Below are positions 39,940-51,591 of a DNA stretch of 64,000 nucleotides, one piece after another. A model generated the notes under the pieces. It did not search any database and was not told the origin of the DNA. It saw only the letters and a program-made list of their open reading frames with translations. Positions within the stretch are counted from its first letter, which is position 1, and the number at the start of each line of letters is the position of its first letter. The position numbers were made by a program, and so were the translations under genes. Source of the stretch: Kudoa neothunni (lineage: Eukaryota > Cnidaria); the NCBI GenBank assembly GCA_964304625.1, contig OZ199838.1, positions 2,666,001 to 2,730,000 on the forward strand. Direction: 5' to 3'.

Positions 39940-40965
39940 GGCTAAATTGCAGTGACCATGGCTCGTTTCGGCAATATTCATAACTGAGCGTTATATTTGT
40001 GGCGCGGTGAATCTGAACAAGAAAATATATACTTTCGAGAATATTGACGATATCACTAATTTAGATTATACAATCAAGACATTACAAAATCTTAGATTGA
40101 TACCAAGTTATTCTAAATGTTTGTGTGGCGGTCAAAATTTTTTTGCTAAAAGAAAAGATACTTATGATGGTTATCACTATAAATGCACTTTATACAGAAA
40201 AAAGATATCGATTCGAAAGGGAACAATTTTTGAAATATCTAGACTTCCGTTATGGAAGATCTTCATATTTATCGTTTCGATAATTCAACACCCATACATG
40301 ACTTATGAGGAAATTCGAAAACATGTTGGAATATCTTCCGATTCCACCATATGTGAATGGAAAAATGTAATGCATGATTTTATGGCCTCTAAATTGGATG
40401 AGGAATTTTCAAAAATTGACGGACGTGGAGTTATCGTTCAAATTGACGAGACCGCCATATCTAAAAGAAAATACACGCGGAAGAATTCTTCGTAATCAAC
40501 AGTATTGGATGGTCGGTGGTATCGACGAGAATGGAAATTGTTTTTTGCGCATAACTCAGCGAAGAAATAAAGACATTCTTGAAGGAATTATCCTTAACAA
40601 CGTCGAAGAAGAGTCGATCATTTGGACGGACGTTTGGAAAGGATATAATAGCTTGGCAGAGTTGGGTTTTGTACATGAGGTAGTTATACATCGAGGTAGG
40701 TTTGTTTCCTCTGAGGGAATACACACTAACAAAATCGAAGCTACCTTGGGGGCTTTTAAGCGTAAATATCGGAACGCAGCGAATAAAAACCCAGAGACTC
40801 TTCCTCATTACGTGGCTGATTTTATGTATCGGAAAAAAATTTCGACAAAGAATTATCAACGTTATTTAAATATATAATGATTAACAATAATATATTTTAA
40901 CTTTACGATGTTTTCGAAGTGTGTCTATTTTACCCGAATTGAGTCGCAGTCACTGTAATTTAGCC
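39940..40965 (+). mobile_element. Merlin element 1
   Basis: Terminal inverted repeats GGCTAAATTGCAGTGACC (39940) and, on the minus strand, GGCTAAATTACAGTGACT (40965) bracket a Merlin transposase. The 1026-bp length is compact, as expected for this superfamily. No exact 8-9-bp target duplication was found. Confidence 0.82.
40007..40877 (+). pseudogene. Merlin (IS1016/ISXO2-like) transposase with one frameshift
   Basis: A DDE transposase of the Merlin superfamily. An N-terminal zinc ribbon (CLCGGQ…, then FFAKRK and YKC) is followed by the catalytic core: IDETAISKRKY (D1, about 40441), IWTDVWKGY (D2, about 40619) and NKIEATLGAFKR (E, about 40728). A single 1-nt shift at about 40474-40482 separates the frame 40007-40495 from 40374-40877; the joined sense continues KYTR then GRILRNQQYW. 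Apart from that the catalytic triad is complete, so inactivation looks recent or could be a sequencing error. The 40007 start is a GTG; no ATG start is evident. Confidence 0.9.
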
Positions 40966-42208
40966 TTAATTCTTTTAGAATTTCGTTCATAACTTTAAAC
41001 ATTTCGATTCATTTATGAGAAAATTCCCTTTTGATTTTTAAACGTGATTAAAAAGTATCTCTTGAACTAGGATTACCAGATATCTGAACTAGTTACCTAA
41101 AGTGAATAAAAAGTAGAAAGTAAAATGCAAGAATGTGTGTCGAGGGGACCACGCAGACCCCGCTCCGTTCCGGGAGCGTTATCTCATCGAGTCACTTTAA
41201 AGCTACGGTGAAGTCATTAAATATTTGTACGTCTCAAATTCTAACTGATAAAAAATTCCTTTTATCACTACTTTTCGATTAAAAGATTTGGAATTTATAT
41301 ATATTTGAGAATATAAAAATTATCATAAATCTTTGGCCATATGCTTTATTTCCGAGTAAATATCCGGTTTTAATAAAAATTTAATACTTTTATGTTATTA
41401 ATTCGTCCAAAAGTCAATAAACAGCATCATTTTATAAATTTTTTAGGATGTTATTAAAAAATTCCAACGTTTACGTCTAGTTATGATAATTTTACATTTT
41501 TACAATTGATATATTATCCGTAGATTTTAAATAAACAATAATTTTGAATATTTGTTCGGGTTGTATAAACGGAATATTTTTAAATTAAGATTAATGATAA
41601 TTAAACTTCAACTGAAGGATCTTAGTATCACATCAATGAAATCATAGGGTTTTCATAAATAGCAACTATAGAGTTGGTTGAGATATTATAAAGTACAGTC
41701 ATAATATAAAATTTCTAAATTAATAATTCCGATTTAAAGTTTTTATTCTTACTTTATCATATAATAATTGAATATTGAATTAAACAAATTTTAATATATT
41801 TTAACTTTTGTGAATTTATTCAACTCTCAATTCTAATGGCATATAATTAAACGGATTTTAGGTTTTTCTAGACATATTGATTAAATAGCCCCCATAAAAT
41901 TTGCAATGTAATCAAAAGCATCCGTTACATAGTATATTTAGAGTAGTGCTTCCCAACTGGAGGTGCGAACTATGGGCTTGGGGGATGCAAGATCCGACCA
42001 CAAATGAAAATAATTTTTTAGAAACATTGAGTCAGCTACGCCATATCTTATGCAGTGGGTTTAAGGACTTCGTTTTGTCATTAAAAAGGGGGATGCGAGT
42101 TCAATTTTAGTTGGGAAAAGCTGATCTAAAGGAGAAAAACGCATTTTATATATACACAATAATCGAATCTAAGAATTCGATTCGAGTAATATAATTCCAT
42201 GCTAACCG
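40966..42208. other. Intergenic with one hAT MITE
   Basis: AT-rich. It contains the hAT MITE at 41944-42123 and a GC-richer inverted patch (CCGCTCCGTTCCGGGAGCG, 41159-41177) in a piggyBac-like context. No gene is seen. Confidence 0.5.
41944..42123. mobile_element. 180-bp hAT MITE
   Basis: The left end TAGTGCTTCCCAACT and right end AGTTGGGAAAAGCTG are inverted copies of the hAT consensus. The flanking 8-mers are ATTTAGAG (41936-41943) and ATCTAAAG (42124-42131), 6 of 8 matching and both fitting the hAT target preference. The open frame across it is incidental. Confidence 0.78.
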
Positions 42209-43552
42209 TCACTTTTGTTGAACCGAACTAAATTCAATTTTAATAAAATATTGCAGAAAACAAAATTTACATAAATTCCTGAAATGTTCATTATAGTCTC
42301 TATTTAGTGTTAGTTGTATCAAAGGGTTGGTGAATGAACTGAAAAAGGCCGAAATAAAGGCAATATCATAAAACACTATGGCGAAACTTGCTTTGGCAAG
42401 ACGATTTCTTATAATGGAACCCACAAGCATTGGAGTCCAAGTTGCAAAATAGCAAGCTATGATAACAAGAAGGACTCGTAAATACATAATCTAGAAAAGA
42501 AAATCATCAACTCCGGCTAGGGAATAGAAATTTACTTCATTTGATTTACCCACCAGACCTCTGCTTCTTCCGGATACTGTTGGACTTGCTTCACTGGTAA
42601 TTATGTCCAAATTGGCATTGCTAGGTCTCAGTTTTGAACTGCATTTAGTTTGAGACCCTTAAGACAAAAAAATATTAATTAAAAATTAAATAAAGAGAAT
42701 AATATACGTGTTCTAATAAATTGAGGGGTTGCTATTAGTACAGTAAATTAATGAAAAGATAGAAACAATATTTAAAATTTTACGTGATCGTAAGCTAAAA
42801 GTGTCTGTCCCTCTCGAAAATTCCTCTGGAATTATCATACATAGCAGAAACATGCACACCCAACCTGAATTTTGACAACATCCACCAACAGTCAAATCAG
42901 GGCTCTCATTAAAATCGGTGTTTTTGTTTCTTAATTCACTTCTCACTTTTGTTAGACGATTTGTAAGTGATACAAAGATGAGTACATAGGATATAAATAT
43001 GAAAATCGTGGGAACTATATACAACGAAACAGCCAGCAGTAATAGGAGATTAGGTTTATTTCTGGTGTCCATTAAACACAGACTCCTTCCGGCTGTGAAA
43101 TCACTCCACCCAATCAGAGAAGGTAAGGTCAACACAGATGACATCAAACAGCAACAAAAGATTCCCCAATATTTCATTGTTTTCGTTATATATTTGGTGT
43201 AGAAATACGGTTTAGCTACTGCAAAGTACCTCAAACAAATTCCAAACATGAGCATGAATTGTGTACAGAAGAAACTAAAGTTGCACAGGAATCCAACAAA
43301 AATGCACAACCAAGTTCCTGTTTGGAGATATCGGGTCCAAACTTGAAAAACTGACATGGGAATTATCATGAAACACTTTACAAAATCAAGTGCCAGCATT
43401 CCAATAACGAATGGAGTAAACTCTCTTCTTACTTTTACTTTGATCTTGATCACATACAACAGGTAACAGTTACAAAATCCTCCACAAATTATAATCCATG
43501 ACATGATGAAGGTTCTGGTAACATCCCACACAATAATATTTTTCAATACCAT
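42209..43552 (-). CDS. Class A GPCR, orphan (GPCR 1)
   Basis: A rhodopsin-like seven-helix receptor in three exons: 43552-42865 (TM1-TM5), 42657-42554 (cytoplasmic loop 3), 42490-42209 (TM6-TM7), giving about 357 residues. TM1 contains GGFCNCYLLYVI. Loop 1 has VWTRYL. The TM3 cysteine is in WLCIFVG, paired with a loop-2 cysteine in GRSLCLMD. DRY is replaced by CLRYFAVAKP (R kept). TM6 reads FATWTPML where CWxP is usual. TM7 has NPLIQ instead of NPxxY. The GW…AGxxLC loop 2 resembles melatonin/opsin-type receptors. No TM7 lysine of opsins is seen, so it is not a retinal opsin. The exon 1 donor is one of two possible sites (42864 or 42885). The ligand is unknown. Confidence 0.85.
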
Positions 43553-44287
43553 AAAAATTTAATTAAATCGTCAAAATTGTCCGTTACCGTATCTACATGT
43601 ATAAATACATATAGTATGTATAGTTAATTCAACTCGTAATCAATACTATTAGCGATATGAGTTGAGGGCATGATCCATCAACATCTGCTTATTATACCGT
43701 ACATACGGAATAAGTAATTCCATATTCATTCTATACATGATAGCTCAAAGCGGTTCAACCTAAAATTCTACGACTCTCCAAATAGTCCCTCATGGACAAT
43801 AGGGGCTAACTGCTGATCAAATGATGAGGGATATGTTGGTAGATAAAGATATTAGAAATAAATTAGAACTCCTATCTCTTAAATTAAAGTAGCCTCAGAA
43901 AATAATAAGAAAAATCAATGAATTTCAATTACGACCTTTCGAAACTCTCAATTAACTTCTCTATTATTTGTGCACGCAAGAAAACTAAATGCTAATTTCA
44001 TTGTGCAATTATAGGTGTGATGTAGTAGGATCCTTATTATAATTATGCAATGATACCTTAGTTTCAAGAATGCCTAAAGGCTGTGGATACTGTTACAGTG
44101 GATGGCGGGTGATACGTAGTGACGAATAGTTCGTAATTTGAGAATACATCACAAAACTAACGTGCACTACACATAAGATAATAATAAGTCATTCAATTCT
44201 CAAACTACTTGAAAACCTTTATTTGACCATCAAGAATATGGATAAAATATTTTTAAATTAATTATGTTTTTTATGGATTATTTTGTA
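43553..44287. other. Intergenic between GPCR 1 and Tigger remnant
   Basis: GPCR 1 5' flank. It ends with a CAGTGGATGGCGGGTGA…TAGTTCGTAATT motif (44097-44142), a diverged relative of the Tigger-type ends described next. Confidence 0.4.
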
Positions 44288-44733
44288 GTGACGTGTGGTT
44301 CGTAACTTTTCAGGTGCGTTAAGATTTCGTTTTCGATTGGTGGCGAAATGGGGGACAGAAATAAAAATTATGTTAGGGCATTAAAAGAGAAATATGAAAT
44401 AATAAAGTTTTTAAAAAACTTCCAAAGGTATGTGTTGGAAACAACATTGAAAACGACATCAATATTAATGATTTTATAAGTGACGGTAACCGTCGCAGAG
44501 ATGACATGTTTTCTTAAATTTGACGATAGAAAACGAAAAATTATTCCATTAAGTATCGTCTCTCGCCCATTCTCCTGATTTAAGACATTGCTTGAAATTT
44601 CATGGTCTAATTAATTATAAAACATCAAACGGATATTGAACGAGAAATACACAATATAATTGCCAGATGGCTTAAAAATATTACTATAATTGACTAATTT
44701 CCCACAAATAATTTATCGGCTAATCTTTACATA

Positions 44734-45870
44734 ACGGGACTGCAGTCGGAAACTTTCGGAGAAAATCGCGGGGAAAAAACGCAATAAATGATATTAAATA
44801 ATTATTCATAATTTCATTAAAGAAAGTGCTAAGTTCGACGCCTCTATATTTTTTACGGAGTATATAATCCGAAATGAAGTCATATAATGACTCTCCATTT
44901 TTATTTGTAATTGTCGTGACTCAAGTCACGATTAAAATAAACATTTATCAGTAAACAAAATTATTTACATATTTAACAATCGGCATTTGCCGATTGAGAT
45001 CGATAAAAATTTAAACCGTTGGTTTTTTTGCGCACAAAAAAAAGAGCTAAAAAATTGCTACAGTAATATTTTGGTACTGCCTTTTAAATCCTCCCCACGT
45101 AGCTTCGATCTTATTTGTGACAGACTGTATCGTGAAAAAATCCTAAATCGTTCAGGTGATTATAACCTCTCCATTTATCAGTCCAGATAACAGAATTCTC
45201 TTCAACATTATCGAGAATAATTTTTTCCAATACAGAGCTGCTTCTTCTCCTGGTCAGTTCCAAGAAACATTCACCTTCCTCATCTATACCACCAACAATC
45301 CAATATTGCTGGGTTTTTAACAGTCTACCAACATTATATTTTCGTTTAGTCACCGCAGTTTCATCGATCTGGACAACGACATTTGCACCGACAATTTTTT
45401 TTCTCTCGTCAGTAATCTTCAATGTGATAATACTCCTTAATAATTCAGACCAGTCACATATTGTTTTTGAAGGGAGGATTCCGACGTGCCTTTGTATTTC
45501 TTCGTAGGTAACCTTGCTGAATTGAATTTTTACGAGGAAAAATATAAGTAGTTTCCACAGTGGCAGTTTAGAATGCTGAAATATTGATCCAACTCGTAGA
45601 TTTTACCTCTTCAAACAACCCGGGCATCGGAAGAAAAACAGATCTTGGCAACTTTTATTTGATATGAGATGCATCATCGTCCCACAAATACACGTTTTCT
45701 CTGATGAAATTAGACCAAGATTCTGTAATGTTTTGATGGTATAAATTGTGTCAATCCTAAAAAATGCATATTCCATCATATTGATGGAATCAATATTCTC
45801 CAAATCAAAATTTCTCCTGAAGTTTTTTATTTTCCGGGCGCGCGACGAAAGTTTCCGACTGCAGTCCCGT
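44734..45870 (-). mobile_element. Merlin element 2, nested
   Basis: Perfect 25-bp inverted ends: ACGGGACTGCAGTCGGAAAC… at 44734-44758 and its exact complement at 45846-45870. They enclose a minus-strand Merlin transposase. Length is 1137 bp. Its ends differ from those of Merlin 1, so it is a different family. The perfect repeats suggest a fairly recent arrival relative to its decayed host. Confidence 0.88.
45021..45830 (-). pseudogene. Merlin 2 transposase, frameshifted
   Basis: The N-terminal region (45830 to about 45603) reads TIYTIKTLQNLGLIS and a zinc ribbon CICGTM…FRCPGC, then breaks. A middle segment LWKLLIFF…VTYEEIQRHVGI lies in another frame. The core 45422-45111 has QIDETAVTKRKY (D1) and IWTDKWRGY (D2). 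The E motif TNKIEATWGGFKR follows in a shifted frame at about 45115-45075. At least two frameshifts and a stop make it inactive. Confidence 0.85.
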
Positions 45871-46685
45871 TTTGTGAAGAATAGCCAATTTATCATTATA
45901 GTTGATTTATAGAATTTTTCCTCCACAGTATTGCACGCGCGATCTTAGAAATAAGAACCACAAGTACAATACGTGTGGTCCGAAACTTTTTCTTGATCCC
46001 AATGGGATTACGAACCACCCGTCACACACTGCATAAGAGGATTTAATCCTATAAGTGGATGGCACACGCGCATTCACATGCAGTAATCAGAATGACTCCT
46101 AGTTAGAGTGGATATGTTTTTCTAATTTTTTTAATTTAATACATTTAATTATTTTTTACCCATTGACACTCGTCTACAGATAGATCAGAAAAAATTCAAT
46201 ATAGTCAGAGTTAGCCTGCAAAATATTATGCTAGATAACAATAGCCATTTCTCTATGTAATATATGTGTTCGGTATTATGTACCTTTATCATCCTATAAT
46301 CATGACATTGGGATTATAAAAAAGACCGCACAGGTCTTATAGCATTGGATATCGATGTATATGATCATTTAGATGTTCGGTCATTTCCGAACTTAATAAT
46401 CACCAAACCAAATTAAGGGCGAGTATTAATTTAACAATTTTATGAATTTTGAAGTAGTTTTAAGGCGTTGAATACTCTACAATGATAATTTCTTTAACCT
46501 TCCCAGCGCCTGAAAATCGACTTTACACATTCCTTCTTTTGAGGTCCAATAGACCCCACATTTTCTAAATTTAATTATGGGAAAATGTAATAAATAATTT
46601 AATAAAGTATGAGAGAAAACTATCGATAAAATATTGAAAAATGTCAAAATTATAACACCGCAGGAACAATTAAAAAGTTATAGAG

Positions 46686-48178
46686 ATGGCAAGAACTAAT
46701 GCAATGCTAAAGTTGTTAGAATTTTGGAAGAGAAATACAAAATAATAAAGTATTTCGAAAGTTTATCCTTTAAACACGCCAAGATAGCAACGGTAAAACA
46801 TTTCCAACTTTCGAATATTGCCACCCTAAATGGGATTCTTTGTAAGAAAGAGAAAATAATTTCTATTGTTGAAGGAGGATTGGCTTCAAATAAAAGAAAA
46901 AACATTCATAATGGATCAAACATTGATTATGATCAAGGTGTTTATGATTGGATCTGTTTGATGAGGGATAAAAAATCGAATTCACCTCATCTGATATCAT
47001 AAATAAAAGAATTGAGCTTTCTGTTGAAAATAAGAAGCTAGAAAGTGTGACAATTTGGTGGTTTAAGGGCTTTAAGAAGCAATTTAACCTAAGAAAAATT
47101 AATTTCCATGATGAAGCCGCAGATGTGGATTCTGAAACTTAAAGACATATGTGAAAATTATTGTTCAGATTGTATATATAATATCGACGAATCTGCATTG
47201 TTCTACCAGCAACAGAAAGGTACACGTAGTTTTTTAACATTTCGATTTATTTTGTAGGTAGAAGTTTTGTAGTTTCATCAGAGAGAAATATAAAGGGGAC
47301 CAAACAATCTATGAAGCGAGTGACTATTTTATTCGATGCCTTAATGAGTGGTGAAAAGCTCGAACCGCTAATAATCGGCAAACACAAAAATCCTCGTTGT
47401 TTTAAGAATATTAAAAAACTTCCTGTGACATATGAAAACAATAATAAAGGTTGGATGAGTATTGATGCATTCTTGAGGTATATAACCAAGCTTGATTAAT
47501 TATTTGAAAAAAGGAATAAACATGTGTTATTGTTTCTTGATAATGCATCCTGCCATTGTAGAAAAAAATAGAGCAATATAAAAATGGTTTTTCTCCCCCA
47601 AAAAACTACGAGTGTTTTACAACCTCTTGATCAGGGGATAATATATTCGTTTAAATCTGCCTACAAAAGAGCTATGATTAAGCGATATATTGCTCGTTTT
47701 GATACAGGTATAGATCCTATCCCTTCGAACATATTAGAGGCAATGTTTATTATAAGAGATGCTTGGGATATGGTTGCTCCAGAAGCACTTAGAAATTGTT
47801 TAAAAAAAAGCTTATATTTCTATTGATAAATTGTCCTCTATACCACTAAGTGATGATTTAATAATAAAAGATTCATCTAATAGAGAAAGCAGTGATATCA
47901 TATGCCCAGAGTAAATTAATGGTGAAATAAACGAAATGATTCAGATTCTGGAGGAGGATGAAATTTACTGCGTATATGACGGCAATTCTTCATTAGATTT
48001 AAATAGTAGGGAGAATTTAATGGATTTGGTTAAGTATGGCGAAGGATCTGGTGAGGAAGTGCTTGAAGATAAATCAGAGGATACCCCTGTTCTGAATTTC
48101 AAAGAGGCTATAGATTCCATCAGCGAACTTACAAAATTCTTTCTGAAAAACGATGTTGATCGATTTAGAATTCTTTAA
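46686..48178 (+). pseudogene. Tigger/pogo (DDE_1) transposase, pseudogene
   Basis: In order: CENP-B-type helix-turn-helix (LEEKYKIIKYFES…HAKIATVKHF…KKEKI), second DNA-binding repeat (YDQGVYDWICLMRDKK then shifted DIINKRIEL…TIWWFKGFKKQF), D1 in YNIDESALFY (about 47180), CFKNIKKLPV (about 47400), D2 in LLFLDNASCH (about 47530), D3 in LQPLDQGII (about 47622), and an acidic C-terminus with SISELTKFFL. At least five frameshifts or stops interrupt it (near 46705, 46996, 47140, 47230, 47560). It is inactive but retains all three catalytic aspartates in fragments. Confidence 0.88.
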
Positions 48179-48300
48179 AATCTTGAGAACGACGTATACG
48201 ATATCATGTGGAAAAATATTAAACAATAGAAAATAACAGATTTTTTCAAACGTTAGAATATAAATATAGTCTAGTTTACTATATCGCATCTCATCTTTAT

Positions 48301-49330
48301 CCAAACATGTTTACTCGGCAATTAAAAGTTTAAATTTTACTCCAAGTGTTAAAAATGTAATATTTAATGGCGCTTACGCACGCAAACAAGTGTGCAAAAT
48401 CGGTTGCCTACTGTATTATGCGTCCAATTTAACAAGTTTTACTTTATTTTTTAAATTAATACATTTTAATAAAAATATATGGCATTCCACACGTACAAAG
48501 TCTTAAAAATTGTTCCCTTTATAATTAATTTCTTAATAATCACGCCCAATAAAACCCTAAGTACATAATGTTTCAAACTAGATAAAATGTTAGCTATTTA
48601 TATTATTTAAATTTTTAATGTTACAAAATATCACTCAAAAAACTTTGAATTGCTTTTATTACAGTTGGTTCTACAAACATAAAAAAATTCCTCGCTTTCT
48701 TGTTTCTTGTATTGAGGCCTTGAAAAATAACAGCATTACTCGTTACAAAGAAATTCGAATGATTATAATTTAGATTTGAGAATTAACATATAGACAAGGA
48801 TTCCGATATAAGCCAATAACTGTCGGTTTGCGATATCTTCAAACAATGCTGACAATTATAATTGTCAAAATTGTTAGTATTTGAAATAACAGTTGAGAAA
48901 AAGACACACCATAAAATATGAGGAATGCATCATTTAAAGAGGTTATTCAGTTTAAATCGTAGGAATGTGAACCTTGAGATTTTGAAAGATATTTCGTTTA
49001 GATCTTTTAATTATTTGAAGTTTCTCAGAAAACCAATTAACACCATCCTTATCTTTGTACATATTTCAATAGCATTTATTACCTCCAGGAACAATAGAAT
49101 GACATTAATAACCAAAGTATCGAAAGTTATCGCAAAATTCTTATATATCGGATTCAATTTTATGCAAAATATTATACTAAGAACCATTTATGACAGCATT
49201 TCACTCGTCGGAAATAATCGGTATTTCGCGTACGCATAGTTTTTTCAAATTGTTTCTGCTTCCTCTCGATAAAATTTTATTTAATTCACAAAATTGTTAT
49301 AAATTATTTTTCTTCATCGTTTGGTAGAAA
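48301..49330. other. Non-coding tail of the composite element
   Basis: AT-rich. The 104-codon plus frame at 48925-49239 has no recognised features. A pogo-type terminus lies near 48413. Confidence 0.45.
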
Positions 49331-49753
49331 AAAAACGTGGGGTCCATTTGACCCCAAAAGAAGGAATGTGTAAGTATTTTGATTATTTCGTGACCTGAAT
49401 TTACAAATTAAAATATTCTGTGATATTTTAATAGAACTCACATTTATAGGAGAATACATGTGATCTTAAATTCAATGATTTAATATAAGACTCTCTAAAA
49501 TTGATTCAAACATCCATTGGGGGTCCAATGGATCCCCATGACGCTTGGAAGGTTAATAAGATAATCCGGCCCGGTAGAAATATAATTATCAACCTTACTA
49601 CAGCAGTTAAACTAGCATTAAAAAACTCCAAAGAATCTAATGAGATCTTATTATAGCTACAACTTTTCTCGATTATATGCACCAAGAAACAATAAACACT
49701 AATAATGATGGATTCGATAAAATAGTACAATTATGATTAACTATCACAGTTTA

Positions 49754-50949
49754 TCAAGCGAAGGAGTTGAACACATTGAAATAAGCATGATCAAGGGCAG
49801 CTTTTGCTGAGAATCGTTTCGAAGGAAACATATTCAAGAAGACTAGCTAACAAATGGTTACCCATGACTCCCAGATGAATGTGTAGAGTGGTAAGGCATT
49901 TGGGTGGAAAATTAGGGAACTCTTTCTGAAAGAATTTAAAGCTGGAGATACCAGGCCAAACTTTTTCGTTTGGGGTTCCAAGTATTCTAAACAACCACAT
50001 TACACAATTTTATCCAAGAATGAGGTAATATTTACTGGAATATTTTGAATAGTTGATCGATTTCAGAATTACCAGTGAATAACGGCTTTCCATTGATCTA
50101 TATAAGTAGTTGAAAAATATGTTGAAAATACTGCAGCACCATCTCAGAAAATATACAACCAATACTCCAAATATCCACCGAGGTTGAATAGAAATAACTG
50201 TCCATGAGGATTTCTGGAGATCTGTACCACAGCGTGACCACTTCTTGGGTGTATCGCTTGACTGGCACATTGTAGGTTCGTGCTAGACCAAAATCAGCTA
50301 GCTTGATAGTTCCCTCCAACGATAGCAGTATATTCTGAGGTTTAATATCCCGATGAATGACTCTATTTGTGTGACAATAATGCAATCCTTTCAGTAGTTG
50401 ATACATAAATGACTAAACAACAGAAGTCTATGTACAAATCCACGTATTGCTCAAATAATTTAATTAAGTAACAAAAATAATATTTATTATTCGTTTAAAC
50501 TTAGGAGATTAGTATTACACGTGTTTTAAATTCATCAACAGCTCCATTTTCTGTAATGTATTGTTTGAGATCGTAATTCAAACATTCAAAAATAAGATAT
50601 ATGGATTTTTCCACACATACAATATCCAACAATCTAAAATGTTAAATAAAATAATTAATCAACCGATTTAACACATAACGATCAATCAATCGATCGATCT
50701 AATAATACCTGACGATATTAGGATGATTTAAATTTTTTAATAGTGACACCTCTCTTAGTGTATTGCTGGGTATACCTTCGTCAGAGCTATGTGAAATAGG
50801 TGATGAGAAAAATTGAAGAATGAAAGCATGTACGCGTTGTATTTGGTTTTTTTAATAGCCACATCCCTACCGGTGGTTTTACACTTGCCTTTGTACACAA
50901 CTCCATATGTTCCTTGTCCTAGTATTGCGCCTGTTTCATATGCATCCAT
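49754..50949 (-). CDS. Cyclin-dependent kinase (CDK1/2/5-like), frameshift near the 3' end
   Basis: Serine/threonine kinase of the CDK family. Minus-strand exons: 50949-50834, 50786-50709, 50633-50519, 50412-50140, 50097-50036, 49986-49754; introns 47, 75, 106, 42 and 49 nt. Motifs: glycine loop [11 protein letters not shown] with the inhibitory TY pair, catalytic lysine in DVAIKK, cyclin-binding helix [13 protein letters not shown] (a variant of PSTAIRE), [14 protein letters not shown]-loop [14 protein letters not shown], then GNSEIDQLF and [11 protein letters not shown]. The last exon reads …LLASLLEYV and then [16 protein letters not shown] in the next frame, implying one extra base in a T-run at about 49827-49829. 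That is either a sequencing error or a truncation removing about 20 residues. Which CDK it is cannot be decided from PSNTLRE alone. It diverges from ORC4. Confidence 0.9.
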
Positions 50950-51591
50950 AATATGAGGATTGTAAGCTATAAAATTGCAAACGTGAGAAAAATTTTCGAG
51001 GGGATTATGCCAGCGCAACTTTTAATTATACCATTTTTGTAGATGAAATATTTTTTTGAGAAATAAATGATAGCATTTTTACACTCTAAATCAGCGTTAT
51101 CATATGTAGAATAATTTTATTCGCCGTATTTGAATTTTTTTGATATCATTTTGCTAATTTGAACGTCTGTCTTAATATTGGTTAATAGGTTGATTTTGAA
51201 TACATATAATATATGTTGCAATTTATTTATTAGATAAGTCTTATTAGCGTTACGATAATTCTCCTAGCTCGAATTCTTTCAATACAAAGATTAGGAATGA
51301 TCATAACATGCGTGCTCTTTTATTTGATTAAAGTTATAACTAGGATAATATAAAGTAACTTTATGTTTAACTTAACAATCACTTATTTAAATGTTACACA
51401 CGAAATAAAGATTATATTTCCACAAAATAAATTTAATTAGAACCCAAGTGTATTTTTTAACAACCTTGTCTGCGCATGCTTACCAATGGCGGCAAGAGGT
51501 GTAAACTTGGTGGATTCGCTCGAAGCTATCCAATTTAACCCTGAATACAAAGAGAATGTGACAAAGTAACAGTGATACGATTAATGAACTT
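50950..51591. promoter_or_regulatory. Shared intergenic region between CDK and ORC4
   Basis: About 640 bp separate the two head-to-head start codons. It is AT-rich except for a patch at 51466-51500. No specific E2F or other element was identified with confidence. The arrangement would allow a bidirectional promoter; this is an inference from position only. An ATG at 51486 opens a short frame (MAARGVNLVDSL…) that ends before ORC4 and does not splice to it in phase. Confidence 0.35.

Larger units (their letters stand above)
44288..46025. mobile_element. Tigger/pogo remnant with nested Merlin
   Basis: Inverted ends GTGACGTGTGGTTCGTA (44288-44304) and TACGAACCACCCGTCAC (46009-46025) match 16 of 17. 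Just inside the left end a frame near 44364-44425 reads ALKEKYEIIKFLKNFQR, which matches the N-terminal CENP-B-type helix-turn-helix of Tigger transposases (compare LEEKYKIIKYFES in the next element). The remainder has been replaced by the Merlin insertion at 44734-45870. Confidence 0.68.
46494..49556. mobile_element. TTAA-bounded composite element containing a Tigger transposase
   Basis: The left end TTAACCTTCCCAGCG (46494) and the right end CGCTTGGAAGGTTAA (49542-49556) are inverted with TTAA on both sides, the signature of piggyBac-type mobilisation. Inside the left end lie ACATTCCTTCTTTTG and GGTCCAATAGACCCC; near the right end lie the inverted CAAAAGAAGGAATGTG and a GGGGTCCATTTGACCCC palindrome (about 49339), plus a second palindrome at 49520-49538. 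The coding content (46686-48178) is not piggyBac but Tigger. A pogo-type end (GGTTGCCTACTG-TA) occurs at about 48402-48413, so a Tigger element may be nested inside a piggyBac-type element. Confidence 0.65.

Noticed and set aside
42209-43552. GPCR 1 as an opsin
   Set aside because: Loop 2 resembles opsins, but the TM7 lysine that binds retinal is absent.
48925-49239. 104-codon plus frame
   Set aside because: Lies in the non-coding half of the TTAA-bounded element; basic AT-rich translation with no motif.
51486-51569. MAARGVNLVDSL… as first exon of ORC4
   Set aside because: No GT donor of the right phase joins it to the ORC4 exon at 51592; kept only as a possible upstream frame.
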